A stretch of DNA of 64,000 nucleotides from Dehalococcoidia bacterium (GTDB lineage Bacteria; Chloroflexota; Dehalococcoidia; Lucifugimonadales; Australimonadaceae). Where the stretch lies: the NCBI GenBank assembly GCA_022820645.1, contig JAJEFD010000012.1:1-64000 (forward strand), read 5' to 3'. The notes under the pieces were generated by a model, which saw nothing but the letters and a program-made list of their open reading frames with translations, was not told the DNA's origin and made no database searches. The translations under genes were made by a program, and so were the position numbers. Below are positions 31,499-42,049 of this stretch, one piece after another. Every line of letters starts with the position of its first letter. The first letter of the stretch is position 1.

Positions 31499-32005
31499 AT
31501 GCAACAGCGACGCAGACCAACGGCTACCGAACGGCTCCTGTCGTCCCTCCGGATGCCCGGCGAGGGAGAGCGCGCCGCGCCGCCCGCACGCCACGTGCAG
31601 CCTCCACAGGAGCCTGCGGCCAGCGCACAGGTCGAGGAAGGGCTGTACATCATCAGCGTGGCCGCGCGCATCCTGCACATGCACCCGCAGACGCTCCGGA
31701 AGTACGAGCGCGTGGGGCTCGTCCGGCCGTCGCGCACGGTCGGGATGCTTCGCCTCTACTCGGAGCGCGACATCGCGAAACTGCGCATGATCAAGCACCT
31801 CGTGGACGAGATGCGCCTGAACCTTGCCGGGGTCGAGATGGCGATGGCCGTCTTCGACCGTCTCTCCTCGGCGATGGAAGCGGCGCAGGCCCCTCCCGCC
31901 CAGCCCGCGCGTACGGCCATGCCGTTCGAGCAGGCGATGCAGGACATCCTGGAGATGTTCCTCGGAACGAGCAGACCGACACCCCGGAAACCCGGAGAGC
32001 AGTAA
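31499..32005 (+). CDS. hspR: MerR-family heat-shock repressor HspR
   Basis: In the 168-residue product, LYIISVAARILHMHPQTLRK and YERVGLVRPSRT (residues about 45-76) are the MerR-type winged helix of HspR, followed by RLYSERDIAKLRMIKHLVDE. A Pro/Ala-rich N-terminal extension precedes it and a helical tail ends in QAMQDILEMFLG. HspR represses dnaK-operon genes, with DnaK as co-repressor. ATG 31499 is chosen because the predicted transcript starts near 31441, which rules out the ATG at 31418. GAGG stands 9 bp before it. It begins the hspR-grpE-dnaK operon. Confidence 0.9.
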   Translation: MQQRRRPTATERLLSSLRMPGEGERAAPPARHVQPPQEPAASAQVEEGLYIISVAARILHMHPQTLRKYERVGLVRPSRTVGMLRLYSERDIAKLRMIKHLVDEMRLNLAGVEMAMAVFDRLSSAMEAAQAPPAQPARTAMPFEQAMQDILEMFLGTSRPTPRKPGEQ

Positions 32006-32012
32006 GACCACG

Positions 32013-32561
32013 ATGTTTACCGCCGACGAACACGAACAGACCGACGCCGGCCGGCCGGAGGCTGCCGGGGCGCAGGCCCCGGACGACCCCATCGGGCTGC
32101 TGGAGCGTGAGCGGGACGAGATGAAGGCGATAGCCCAGCGCGCGCAGGCCGACCTGGTCAACTACAAGCGCAGGGCGGAGGAGGAGCGCTGGGCGATCGC
32201 GCGCAGCGCGTCGAACGGCGTTGTCAGCAAGCTCCTCCCCATCGCCGACGACCTGCAGCGCGCCGTGGACGCGCTCCCGGACGACGCGCCGGAGAGCTGG
32301 AGCAGCGGGCTGCAGCTCGTCTCCCAGAACATGCGCGCGCTGCTGGAGTCGGAGGGCGTGACCCGGTTCGAACCCGCGCCGGGCGACCCGTTCGACCCCG
32401 CCGAGCAGGAGGCCATCGCCTCCCAGCCGAGCGCCGAGCACCCCTCCGGCGCCGTCCTCATGACCGTCAGCGCAGGCTACCGCGGCAGGGACCGGGTGCT
32501 GCGCGCCGCACAGGTTGTCGTCTCGCAGGGCGCGCCGGACGACACGACAACGAACGACTAA
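32013..32561 (+). CDS. grpE: Nucleotide exchange factor GrpE
   Basis: The 182-residue protein starts with an acidic disordered tail, then a long coiled coil (LLERERDEMKAIAQRAQADL, VNYKRRAEEER) and the C-terminal beta domain with FDPAEQEAIASQPSAEHPSG and the R-V-L-R-A-A-Q-V-V-V strand. GrpE drives ADP release from DnaK. It lies 7 bp after hspR and 21 bp before dnaK. ATG 32013 is the natural start; the frame is open far upstream inside hspR. Confidence 0.94.
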   Translation: MFTADEHEQTDAGRPEAAGAQAPDDPIGLLERERDEMKAIAQRAQADLVNYKRRAEEERWAIARSASNGVVSKLLPIADDLQRAVDALPDDAPESWSSGLQLVSQNMRALLESEGVTRFEPAPGDPFDPAEQEAIASQPSAEHPSGAVLMTVSAGYRGRDRVLRAAQVVVSQGAPDDTTTND

Positions 32562-32582
32562 CACGCGAAGGAGTGACCGGAG

Positions 32583-34499
<1,917 letters not shown>

Positions 34500-34530
34500 C
34501 CGACCGCGCTTACGCCGCGTAAGAGACGAC

Positions 34531-34554
34531 GGGGGCGGCCTTCGGGCCGCCCCC
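34531..34554 (+). terminator. Hairpin after dnaK
   Basis: GGGGGCGGCC (34531-34540), TTCG loop, GGCCGCCCCC (34545-34554): a perfect 10-bp stem with a UUCG tetraloop. No strong U-run follows, but placement suits the end of the heat-shock operon. Confidence 0.6.
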
Positions 34555-34634
34555 ACGGCTTTCCTGCCCTTCCCAGGCCGCCTCTCCGTTGCCTTATCGA
34601 GGTGACGTGATGGTGACGGGCGGGGTACGATGGT

Positions 34635-37600
34635 ATGAAGGCCATGATCATCCGAAGACACACACCCCTCATCCTGCTGGCGGCGCTCATCGCGGCTACC
34701 TTCGCGTCGTTGCTGCTGCTGCCCGCGTCCGGCCAGATCTTCGACAAGACCGAGGGGAAGACCGGCAGCGGCGGGTTCAGCGTCGGGGTGTTCTCCAACA
34801 TCTCGGACGCGCAACTCCAGAAGAACGCGCTCACCGCGAACGCCTATGGGGCCCACCCTCCTGTCAATCCTCCTTACTCGATGCTCCCCATGTCGGATTT
34901 CACCACGGCTGGCTCGCACACAACGAACGACACCGCGTACCTGGCGAACCCGGCGGTACAGCCTCAGTACACCTACTTCGACGGAACGCTCTGGGTCTCC
35001 AACGACCCTGCCGCCCACAACACGATCCTCATCACGGCGGTCAACTCCTCCCGTGTAACGGCGACCAACGGCTGCGTCGAGGCGACGGTGCGGAGCGGAC
35101 GCGGTGCCCCCATCACGGTGCAGATGCCGGTGACGGCTGATACGGGAGGGAATGTCTTCTACCAGGCGTTCGTTCGCGTCCTCGACCCGCGCGCCGAGGA
35201 CGTGGACTATGAGTCCAGTGACGGACCCGCGTGCGTGAGGGACGACACTGCCAACCCCCCAAACTACGAGGATGGAGTGACGCAATCGCAGACCGCCTCG
35301 ATCCTCGGGCGGCACGGCGACACCATCACCATCAGCATCGCGGGCGCCGGGCAGGTGTCGCTGGAGGTGGACGGCGAGGGGCCGGACCTGACGGAGATCA
35401 TGCCGGAGCACGAGAGCGCCTGGCGCTCCGGCCGCCTCGACTTCTCGTTCGAGGTGCGCGACGACGACTCCGGCCTGCGGCACGACGGCGAGCTCGTCAG
35501 GTCGCTGGACGGCGACGACACGCAGGTCAACGGCGACCGCGACCAGGTGACCTCCGGCGAACCGCTCACCGTGCGCTCCGGCGGCTCGATCAGCCCGAAC
35601 GGCAAGGCCGCCGACATCAGCCTCGGCGTCGGGCGCGACACGGACATCACGGACATCGGGCGCTGGACGCTGCTCGGAAGCCGCCCGGGCGTCGCCTACG
35701 AGTTCTCGGCGCGCGGCAACAACTTCGACGAGGGCACATACCTCATGGAAGTGACAGCCCGGGACCGCGCCGGCAACCAGACCGTAAGCGTCGGATGGTA
35801 CAACGACAACGACGAGCCTCAGCCATACCGGTTCACCGTAGACGACACCGAGCCGTCCGTCCGCGCAGTGCAGGCGGGCGTCGGGTACGACACGCGCGAG
35901 GAGAAGGAGGTCCCCGACCGCAGGTCCATCATGCTGGACTTCGGAGAGGCGTTGCGATCGGGGATCGACCATGAGCAGTTCACGGTGTCCGGTCATCGCG
36001 TCGTGGGCATCGTCCACCCGGGCCGCCTGTCGGGCGATGAGACCGCCATGGACATCGAGGGCAACTCGATAGACGACCCGCGCAGCCGCATCTACCTGCG
36101 ATTGGCGGACGACCTGGCATCCGACGAGACGCCGGACGTGCTGCTCTTCGGAGGGGTCGTCTACGACCTCGCAGGCAACCCCAACGACTCCGTCGACCGC
36201 ACCGCGGAGGACACCGTCGCGCCGCTCTTCACGGTGGGCCTGGCTGCGCTCGCAGAGGACGCAACCCTCACCCCCGGTCCCCTGCCCGGCAGGGAGGAAG
36301 GCGAAGGGCGGCTGGTCGCCAACAGCGACGGGGAGTTCGTCGTGGACGTGCGCTCGGACGAGGAGGTGCGCCGCCGACCGACGGTCTACTTCGTGGGCAT
36401 CGAGACGAATGAGGGGACGAAGAACGGAACGAAGACCGGCGAGTACGTCTACACGATACGGGGTATGCAGACCGGCAGCGCGCTCGTGGAGCAGGAGGAC
36501 CCGCTCCACTGGCGCAGGGCATACGAGGCGTCCCGCCTGACCAGCCTGGGCGGACTGATCGGCGTGATCGTGTCGGCCGAGGACGAGAACCGCAACGTTT
36601 TCTCGACACCCGGCTGGAAGCCCGGTCCCCGCGACAAGCCGGCGGACGACGACATACTCGACGTCGAGGCGATGGACGAGGCGGGGTTGCTGCTCGAGCT
36701 GGACACGGACTTCAACGACGACGCGACGCCGGAGTTGCGGGTGACGCCGCGGCGCGGGCAGGAAGACAACGAAACGGAGAGCGCAAGGCCGATCGTGGCC
36801 ATGCTGTTCTCGGCGGAGGGGGAGGAGTACGCGCTCTGCCCGACAGGTACTAACGGCGGCTGCGGCGGCGACAACCCGGACGCGGAGTTCTCGGACTCGC
36901 ACGCGAAGGTGTACATCACCGGGATCACGCTGAACGGCGGCGACGCGTCGTCGCGGCTGAGCAGGGTTGACGATGCGCAGTTCGCGCTCCAGGCGGGGAA
37001 CCTGGCGCAGGGACGCCACGAGGTCGCCTACACCGCGGTCGACGAGGCGGGCAACGAGGCCGAGGGCGAGTTCGCATTCTCGGTGGTGGCGCGCGGCGCT
37101 TACGAGATCGACATATCGCCGGGCTGGAACCTGATCTCCGTGCCGGGAACGCCGGTGGACCCGTCGCTGAACGCCGTGATCCCTCCCAGCGGGGGAATCT
37201 CGGCAGTGATGTCGTACCAGGACGGCAACTGGCTGACGGCGGCGGTGGGTGAGGACGGTTCGTGGCGCGGCAGCCTGACGGAGATCGAGGCAGGCTACGG
37301 CTACTGGGTGTTCGCGACGTCGTTCGCAACGGTCGCCCCGCTGATCCCGGAGCCGGAGACGACGTCGCTGCCGCCGACGGTCCGCGTGAACCACGGGTGG
37401 AACCTGCTGGGCATCATAGACCTGTTCCAGAACGCGGCAGGGAAGGCGCCGGGGGCGGGAGACGGGGACGGCGAGGCCGACAACTACTTCGGCAGCTTCG
37501 ATTGGCGCGTCGCCTACACCTTCGAAGGGCAGTACCACCGCTGGGTGCGCATCGCTCCGGAGGACGACGAGGACGACGAAGCAGAGGACGACGGCGAGCC

Positions 37601-37667
37601 GCCGGAGATCGTGAACGGCAGGGGCTACTGGGTGTGGTCCGCGGAGCCGGGCACGCTCGTACCGTAG
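34635..37667 (+). CDS. Large acidic secreted protein with GWNL C-terminal repeats (S-layer-like), copy 1
   Basis: The 1010-residue protein has an N-terminal signal peptide (PLILLAALIAATFASLLLLPASG). The body shows Ig/cadherin-like segments rich in Asp and Gly, such as FSFEVRDDDSGLRHDGE, VTARDRAGNQTVS and DLASDETPDVLLFGGVVYD. Two C-terminal units, GWNLISVPGTPVDPSLNAV and GWNLLGIIDLFQNAAG, end in NGRGYWVWS. It is homologous to the truncated protein at 60820-64000, which shares most of these blocks. It is probably a cell-surface or S-layer component. A TACGAT -10-like box lies only 3 nt before the ATG at 34635, so the in-frame ATG at 34644 may be the real start. Confidence 0.85.
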   Translation: MKAMIIRRHTPLILLAALIAATFASLLLLPASGQIFDKTEGKTGSGGFSVGVFSNISDAQLQKNALTANAYGAHPPVNPPYSMLPMSDFTTAGSHTTNDTAYLANPAVQPQYTYFDGTLWVSNDPAAHNTILITAVNSSRVTATNGCVEATVRSGRGAPITVQMPVTADTGGNVFYQAFVRVLDPRAEDVDYESSDGPACVRDDTANPPNYEDGVTQSQTASILGRHGDTITISIAGAGQVSLEVDGEGPDLTEIMPEHESAWRSGRLDFSFEVRDDDSGLRHDGELVRSLDGDDTQVNGDRDQVTSGEPLTVRSGGSISPNGKAADISLGVGRDTDITDIGRWTLLGSRPGVAYEFSARGNNFDEGTYLMEVTARDRAGNQTVSVGWYNDNDEPQPYRFTVDDTEPSVRAVQAGVGYDTREEKEVPDRRSIMLDFGEALRSGIDHEQFTVSGHRVVGIVHPGRLSGDETAMDIEGNSIDDPRSRIYLRLADDLASDETPDVLLFGGVVYDLAGNPNDSVDRTAEDTVAPLFTVGLAALAEDATLTPGPLPGREEGEGRLVANSDGEFVVDVRSDEEVRRRPTVYFVGIETNEGTKNGTKTGEYVYTIRGMQTGSALVEQEDPLHWRRAYEASRLTSLGGLIGVIVSAEDENRNVFSTPGWKPGPRDKPADDDILDVEAMDEAGLLLELDTDFNDDATPELRVTPRRGQEDNETESARPIVAMLFSAEGEEYALCPTGTNGGCGGDNPDAEFSDSHAKVYITGITLNGGDASSRLSRVDDAQFALQAGNLAQGRHEVAYTAVDEAGNEAEGEFAFSVVARGAYEIDISPGWNLISVPGTPVDPSLNAVIPPSGGISAVMSYQDGNWLTAAVGEDGSWRGSLTEIEAGYGYWVFATSFATVAPLIPEPETTSLPPTVRVNHGWNLLGIIDLFQNAAGKAPGAGDGDGEADNYFGSFDWRVAYTFEGQYHRWVRIAPEDDEDDEAEDDGEPPEIVNGRGYWVWSAEPGTLVP

Positions 37668-37688
37668 GCTGTGCGCTCGGAGGGCGAC

Positions 37689-38312
37689 GTGGGACTGCTT
37701 GAGACGCATCTCGTCAGGAAGCACGACGGTCTGGCGGTTGTGCTGCGGGAGGGACAGCTCCTGCGGTTGACGCAGCCGGAGGGCCCGCAGGTCATCGACT
37801 TCAACGCGTTCAACCTGGACAACCCCTGGGAGCACCTGGGGTCGTCGGTGACGCGCCGCCGGGAGACGATCCATCCCACGGCAGGGAACACGCTCTGGAC
37901 GCGGGCGCCATGGGAGCGTCCGATGCTCGAGGTCACCGCGGACACCGTCGAGCACCGGCCGTCGCCCAGCGGCGCGGTCACGCACGACATGCTCAGCGGG
38001 CGGTGCTGCGCCGTGAGCAGGGTGGAGCGCTACGGCATCGACTCGCCGGGGTGCCAGGAGATCCTCGCGAAAGCGGTGGAGCCGTTCGGGCTCGACGGGA
38101 ACTACGTGCACGACCCGTTCAACATCTTCATGCGCACGGGCATCGACGAGAACGGCCGGACGTTCTGGGAGGAGCCGTTCGACGTGAAGGCGGGCGACTA
38201 CATCGACATGCGGGCGCTGATGCCGTGCATCGTCGCGGTCTCAGCCTGCCCCGGCCGGTCGAGCGGCCCCGGCGAACGGGCGCTGGGCCTCGAGGTATAC
38301 GAGGCCGGTTAG
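37689..38312 (+). CDS. DUF1989 family protein (urea carboxylase-associated type)
   Basis: The product (207 residues from the GTG at 37689) matches DUF1989: LVREGQ-like GQLLRLTQPEGPQVIDFNAF, THDMLSGRCC, NIFMRTGIDENGRTFWEEPF and GDYIDMRALMPCIVAVSACP. The conserved Cys, His and Asp residues suggest metal binding. Relatives sit beside urea carboxylase genes or in one-carbon/amide pathways; none is nearby here. GTG 37689 follows GGAGGG directly; an earlier in-frame GTG at 37671 without a ribosome site is also possible. It begins just after the large secreted protein, on the same strand. Confidence 0.82.
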   Translation: MGLLETHLVRKHDGLAVVLREGQLLRLTQPEGPQVIDFNAFNLDNPWEHLGSSVTRRRETIHPTAGNTLWTRAPWERPMLEVTADTVEHRPSPSGAVTHDMLSGRCCAVSRVERYGIDSPGCQEILAKAVEPFGLDGNYVHDPFNIFMRTGIDENGRTFWEEPFDVKAGDYIDMRALMPCIVAVSACPGRSSGPGERALGLEVYEAG

Positions 38313-38319
38313 GCGAAGG

Positions 38320-38718
38320 TCAGTTGCAACCGCACCTGATGCCCGCCGCAACGACCGCTCCGGACCCGTGGGTTGGATAGCCGTCCCGCTTCCACCAGTC
38401 CAGCCCCCCGATGAGTTCGCGCACCTGGAACCCGAGCGTCAGGAGCTTCAACGCCGTCTTCGTCGACGCGTTGCACCCGATGCCGTCGCAGTAGCAGACG
38501 TAGGTCTTCGACCGGTCCAGCGAGGCGGTCGTGTCGGGGCTGATCGCCCGGTGCGGGAGGCTTATCGCGTCCGGGATGTGCTCGTGAGCGTAGGCAGCCG
38601 CGGCGCGTCCATCGACCACCACGACAGGTTCGCCGTTCTCGATGGCCTCGTACAGGTCCGCCGAGTCCGTCTCATACGCCAGTTTGGCCTGGTAGTAGTT
38701 CAACTGATCGTTGCTCAT
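38320..38718 (-). CDS. Rhodanese-like domain protein
   Basis: This 132-residue single rhodanese domain has VVVVDGRAAAAYAHEHIPDA near residue 32 and an active-site loop YCDGIGCNAST, where Cys77 should carry the persulfide. The C-terminal LGFQVRELIGGLDWWKRDGY is the usual rhodanese finish. The loop is longer than in classic sulfurtransferases. A tail GIRCGCN adds further cysteines. The enzyme would handle sulfane sulfur or act as a redox/regulatory domain. GGAG precedes the ATG. Confidence 0.88.
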   Translation of the reverse strand: MSNDQLNYYQAKLAYETDSADLYEAIENGEPVVVVDGRAAAAYAHEHIPDAISLPHRAISPDTTASLDRSKTYVCYCDGIGCNASTKTALKLLTLGFQVRELIGGLDWWKRDGYPTHGSGAVVAAGIRCGCN

Positions 38719-38778
38719 GGTGCCTTCTCCGGTGCGTGGTGCGACGCGGAAGCCTGTGACTACAGGCAGAGCATATAT

Positions 38779-38808
38779 TGTATATGGCCGGTGGGTTCAC
38801 CGGAGCAA
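38779..38808 (-). promoter_or_regulatory. Rhodanese promoter with palindrome in the spacer
   Basis: On the minus strand TTGCTC (complement of 38803-38808), an 18-bp spacer and TATACA (complement of 38779-38784) form a promoter. The spacer is almost filled by the palindrome CCGGTG-GGTT-CACCGG (38788-38803), a good operator candidate. Confidence 0.5.
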
Positions 38809-38811
38809 CGA

Positions 38812-39354
38812 TCAGATACGCCCCTCCCGGCGCTCGCGGGTCATGCCGTAGAGCAGCGTGTCCCAGTCGCGGCCCTTGAAGTGTTCGGCGGCGGACAGCC
38901 TGCCCTCGAGCGACATCCCCAGCTTCTCCAGTACGCGGGCCGACGCAACATTCTCCGCGATGCACCACGACGAGAGATGGCGCACCCCCAGCCCGCGGAA
39001 CGCGAACTCCGCCATCGCCGTCGCCGCCTCGGTCGCGTAGCCCCGGCCCCAGTGCTCGGGCGACAGCTCGAAGCCGATGTCCGCCTCGGTGTCGTCGTCA
39101 GGCTTGCGGCGCACGCCGCAACTGCCGATAAGCGTGCCGCTCTCGCGCAGCAGGACGGCGAGTTGGAAGCGGCGTCGCGGAGACTCGGACTGCCAGTCGA
39201 TGAAGGTGCGGACGAACCGCTGCGCGTCGTCGAGCGTGCGCTCTTCCCACGGGTAGTAACGGAGGTAGCGTGGATCGCTCTGGTAGGCAAGGACTGCGGT
39301 GGAGTCGTCCTCCGTGTACTCGCGGAGGACGAGCCGGGGCGTCTCCAGGCGCAT
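38812..39354 (-). CDS. GNAT family N-acetyltransferase (RimJ/RimL type)
   Basis: The 180-residue protein opens with METPRLVLREYTEDD-like RLETPRLVLREYTEDDSTAV and contains the acetyl-CoA-binding region ELSPEHWGRGYATEAATAM (near residue 93), with the GRGYA P-loop. AENVASARVLEKLGMSLEGR is the typical C-terminal block. RimJ-like enzymes acetylate protein N-termini or small molecules. It is the last gene of a four-gene minus-strand operon, 7 bp after the small cupin. Confidence 0.92.
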   Translation of the reverse strand: MRLETPRLVLREYTEDDSTAVLAYQSDPRYLRYYPWEERTLDDAQRFVRTFIDWQSESPRRRFQLAVLLRESGTLIGSCGVRRKPDDDTEADIGFELSPEHWGRGYATEAATAMAEFAFRGLGVRHLSSWCIAENVASARVLEKLGMSLEGRLSAAEHFKGRDWDTLLYGMTRERREGRI

Positions 39355-39361
39355 GGTGAGG

Positions 39362-39712
39362 CTAGCGGCCGTAGTCGTCCTGCAGCCGCACGACGTCGTC
39401 CAGCTCCGGCGTGCTCACCTCGAGGATGACGGCCGGCTCCGTGGACATCCCCTCGATGCGGTGCACCGTGCCGGGCTCGACGACGTACGCCTCGCCGAAC
39501 CCCATGGTGATGTCCTGCGGGCCTCGCTCATCGGTGAGCGTCAGGAGCGCGTAGCCGCGCACCAGCAGCATCGTCTCGCGCTTGTGTTCGTGGTACTGCT
39601 TGCTCAGCCGCTGGCCGCGGCGGATGCGCAGGTATTTCACGCAGTACGCGTCGTTCAGGTCAACGATGTGCTCGCTGCCCCATGGCTTCGGTATGACGTC
39701 GCCAGGCTTCAT
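39362..39712 (-). CDS. Single-domain cupin (mannose-6-phosphate isomerase type II-like)
   Basis: A 116-residue cupin. KPWGSEHIVDLNDAYCVKYL at the start and LSKQYHEHKRETMLLVRGYA with two His and a Glu are typical of the type II phosphomannose isomerase cupin that forms the C-terminal domain of ManC. Here it stands alone without the guanylyltransferase domain. EPGTVHRIEGMSTEPAVILE holds the last His ligand. Isomerase activity is possible but unproven. It sits between the enolase-superfamily and acetyltransferase genes. Confidence 0.85.
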   Translation of the reverse strand: MKPGDVIPKPWGSEHIVDLNDAYCVKYLRIRRGQRLSKQYHEHKRETMLLVRGYALLTLTDERGPQDITMGFGEAYVVEPGTVHRIEGMSTEPAVILEVSTPELDDVVRLQDDYGR

Positions 39713-39748
39713 CTCAACTACGATTCTACCGCGCCGCTCGGCGCCATC

Positions 39749-40831
39749 CTAGAGTGCGCTGGTCGAGATCCGGGCTTCATCGAACCGTAGTCCGAGTCCA
39801 GGCTCGTCCGGCATCACGAGGCGTCCCGTCGCGGGATCGAGCTGCGGGACCTCCTCGAACAGCGCGAACGCCCACGGCATGTGCTCGACGTAGAGGCCGT
39901 TCGGCGCGGCGGCAAGCGCATGGCCGAGTATCTCCGGCGCGAGGTGCGTCACCACGGGCAGGTTGTACGCCTCCGCCATGTGCGCGGCCTTCATCCACTG
40001 CGTGATGCCGCCCACGCGCAGCAGGTCCACCATGACGATGTCGATGGAGCGCGCCTCCAGCATGTGGCGGAACGGTTCCACGCCGTAGTGGTACTCGCCT
40101 GCGGCGACAGGGGTGTCCAGCGCATCGGCGATGCGCGCGAGCCCGGCGTAGTCCTGGAAGTGCACCGGGTCCTCCAGCCAGAAGAGGCCGTACTCAGCCA
40201 TGCCGCGTCCCACCGTGATGGCGCGGTTCACGTCCCACCCCTGGTTGATGTCGACCATGATGTCGACGTCCGGCCCGACCGCCTCGCGCATCGTTCGCAG
40301 CCGCGCCAGCTCCGCCTGCGCCGATGCCTCCGCGCCCATGCGGAACTTCATCGCGCGGAAGCCCTGACCCACGAGGTCGGCGGCGGTGGTGGCGAGCGCT
40401 TCGAGGTCGTAGTGACGCCAGAGGAAGCCGCTGGCGTAAGTGGGGACCGAGCCTGAGTCTGCGCCGAGCAGCTTCCAGACCGGCATCCCGAGCGCCTTGC
40501 CGCGGATGTCCCAGAGCGCCACGTCTATCGCGGAGATGGCGCGCGTCACGAGCCCCGCAGGCGACCCGCCGCCCGCCCTGCGGGCGAGGTTGCGTCCGAT
40601 CGCCTCCACGGCGTGCGGGTCCGAACCGACCGTCTCCGCCGCGAGCGCGTCGACCGTCTCCTTCAGCGCTTTCGTCACGAGCGTCGAGGCGAAACCAGCG
40701 TAGGCGATGCCCGCGATGCCATCGTCCGTGCGCAGGCACAGCGTGACGTAGTCGGCCTCCTCGTGCGGCGCGGACGGCCCCGGCTCACGCGGGATGCGGA
40801 CTGCCATCGTCTCGAACGACGCTATACGCAT
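39749..40831 (-). CDS. Mandelate racemase/muconate lactonizing enzyme family protein (enolase superfamily)
   Basis: The 360-residue protein has the N-terminal capping domain and C-terminal barrel of the MR subgroup. Motifs in order: MKFRMG (first base Lys region), VDINQGWD and WLEDPVHFQDY (metal-binding Asp and Glu), TPVAAGEYHYG (third acidic ligand), VVTHLAPEILGHA (catalytic His region). The reaction is probably dehydration or racemisation of a sugar acid or similar carboxylate. Expansion of this family is reported in SAR202-type Chloroflexota. It lies 11 bp after the histone-deacetylase-like gene. Confidence 0.93.
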   Translation of the reverse strand: MRIASFETMAVRIPREPGPSAPHEEADYVTLCLRTDDGIAGIAYAGFASTLVTKALKETVDALAAETVGSDPHAVEAIGRNLARRAGGGSPAGLVTRAISAIDVALWDIRGKALGMPVWKLLGADSGSVPTYASGFLWRHYDLEALATTAADLVGQGFRAMKFRMGAEASAQAELARLRTMREAVGPDVDIMVDINQGWDVNRAITVGRGMAEYGLFWLEDPVHFQDYAGLARIADALDTPVAAGEYHYGVEPFRHMLEARSIDIVMVDLLRVGGITQWMKAAHMAEAYNLPVVTHLAPEILGHALAAAPNGLYVEHMPWAFALFEEVPQLDPATGRLVMPDEPGLGLRFDEARISTSAL

Positions 40832-40842
40832 GTGCCTGCCTC

Positions 40843-41976
40843 CTACGCCAGCCCGTGCACCGGAAAGATGAGCCGCTCGATCTCCGCGACCTGCTGCCCC
40901 ACGAACTCGCGCGACTTCTCATGCAGCTGCGGTTCGATCTGGGGGAGTACGGCGTCGCGCAGGTGCAGGCTCGTCAGGTAGGCATCCGACCCGGGTGGCA
41001 GCTCGTCCGCCCACTCGCGACCAACCATCGAGCCGTAGGCGAGCGTCCAGCAGCGCGCCGTCGCGTCGAGGTCGTAGCCGCCCCCACCGAACGCGAGCAG
41101 CGGGTAGCCCATGCCGCCGAGGCGGCGTACGACCGCCTCATAGCCGTGCGTGCTGAGCGCGAGGTGGGTCAGCGGGTCGGTGACGTAGGCGTCCGCGCCC
41201 ATCTGCACCGCGAGCACGTCCGGCGCGAACGCCTCGATGAGCGGCGGGACGACGCGCTCGAACGCGTCCAGGTAGACGTCGTCCCCCGTGTACGGGAAGA
41301 GCGGCAGGTTCACGGAGTAGCCCGCGGCCTCGCCCGCGCCGACCTCGTTCACTGCGCCGGTGCCGGGGAAGAGCCAGCGCCCGCTCTCGTGCACGGAGAC
41401 CGTCATCACGTCCGTGTCGCGGTAGAAGGCGGCCTGCACGCCGTCGCCGTGGTGCGCGTCGACGTCCACGTACACCACGCGCAGGCCGCGCCTGCGCAGC
41501 ACGTTGATGGCGACGACCGGGTCGTTGAAGATGCAGAATCCGGACGCCCAGCCGCGCATCGCGTGGTGCAGCCCGCCCGCCGGAGCGAACGCCGACGACG
41601 CCTCGCCGTCCGCGATGAGCTCCGCCGCCTGTACCGACGCGCCGGTGGAGAGCAGCGCTGCCTCGTACATGCCTTCGTAGACGGGGTTGTCGCCGTGCGC
41701 GGAGAAGCCGTGCCGGTCGCCGTCGGCCTCTTCGCCGCCGCTCAGACGGCGGACGGTCTCGACGTACTCCTCGGTGTGGAACGTCGTCAGCTCGTCGAGC
41801 GTGGCCGGGCGCGGCGGCACCAGCAGCGCGTGCTCGTCCTCGAACGCCCCGTAGGCGCGCAGCAGCGCGTAGGTGTGGCGCAGGCGCACGGGGCGCATCG
41901 GATGGCCCTCGCGCAGCACGTGGCCGGAGAGCACGTCGTCGTAGACGTAGGCCGCTTTCCCGGTGGGTACCGTCAT
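40843..41976 (-). CDS. Histone deacetylase family protein (AcuC-like)
   Basis: The 377-residue arginase-fold deacetylase has TFHTEEYVETV, PAGGLHHAMRGWASGFCIFND (catalytic His pair and Asp region), VYVDVDAHHGDGVQAAFY (zinc-binding Asp and His) and LAFGGGGYD. Bacterial members deacetylate acetyl-CoA synthetase-like targets or polyamines. Start 41976 is used because MTVPTGKAAYVYDDV begins the fold; an upstream extension of 85 codons crosses the dispersed repeat and the neighbouring gene. It leads the four-gene operon ending with the GNAT gene. Confidence 0.9.
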   Translation of the reverse strand: MTVPTGKAAYVYDDVLSGHVLREGHPMRPVRLRHTYALLRAYGAFEDEHALLVPPRPATLDELTTFHTEEYVETVRRLSGGEEADGDRHGFSAHGDNPVYEGMYEAALLSTGASVQAAELIADGEASSAFAPAGGLHHAMRGWASGFCIFNDPVVAINVLRRRGLRVVYVDVDAHHGDGVQAAFYRDTDVMTVSVHESGRWLFPGTGAVNEVGAGEAAGYSVNLPLFPYTGDDVYLDAFERVVPPLIEAFAPDVLAVQMGADAYVTDPLTHLALSTHGYEAVVRRLGGMGYPLLAFGGGGYDLDATARCWTLAYGSMVGREWADELPPGSDAYLTSLHLRDAVLPQIEPQLHEKSREFVGQQVAEIERLIFPVHGLA

Positions 41977-42005
41977 GGGTCGCAGTCTATCAGCGGCCCG
42001 GACAA

Positions 42006-42040
42006 CCCTCACCCCTGGCCCTCTCCCAATGGAAGAGGGA
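42006..42040. repeat. Dispersed repeat unit (CCCTCACCCCTGGCCCTCTCCC)
   Basis: CCCTCACC...CCCTCTCCC with a short inverted AGAGGG arm lies just downstream of the 5'-nucleotidase gene and upstream of the deacetylase gene. It is of the same family as 14385-14422, and may end the nucleotidase transcript. Confidence 0.6.
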
Positions 42041-42049
42041 GCGATGCGG

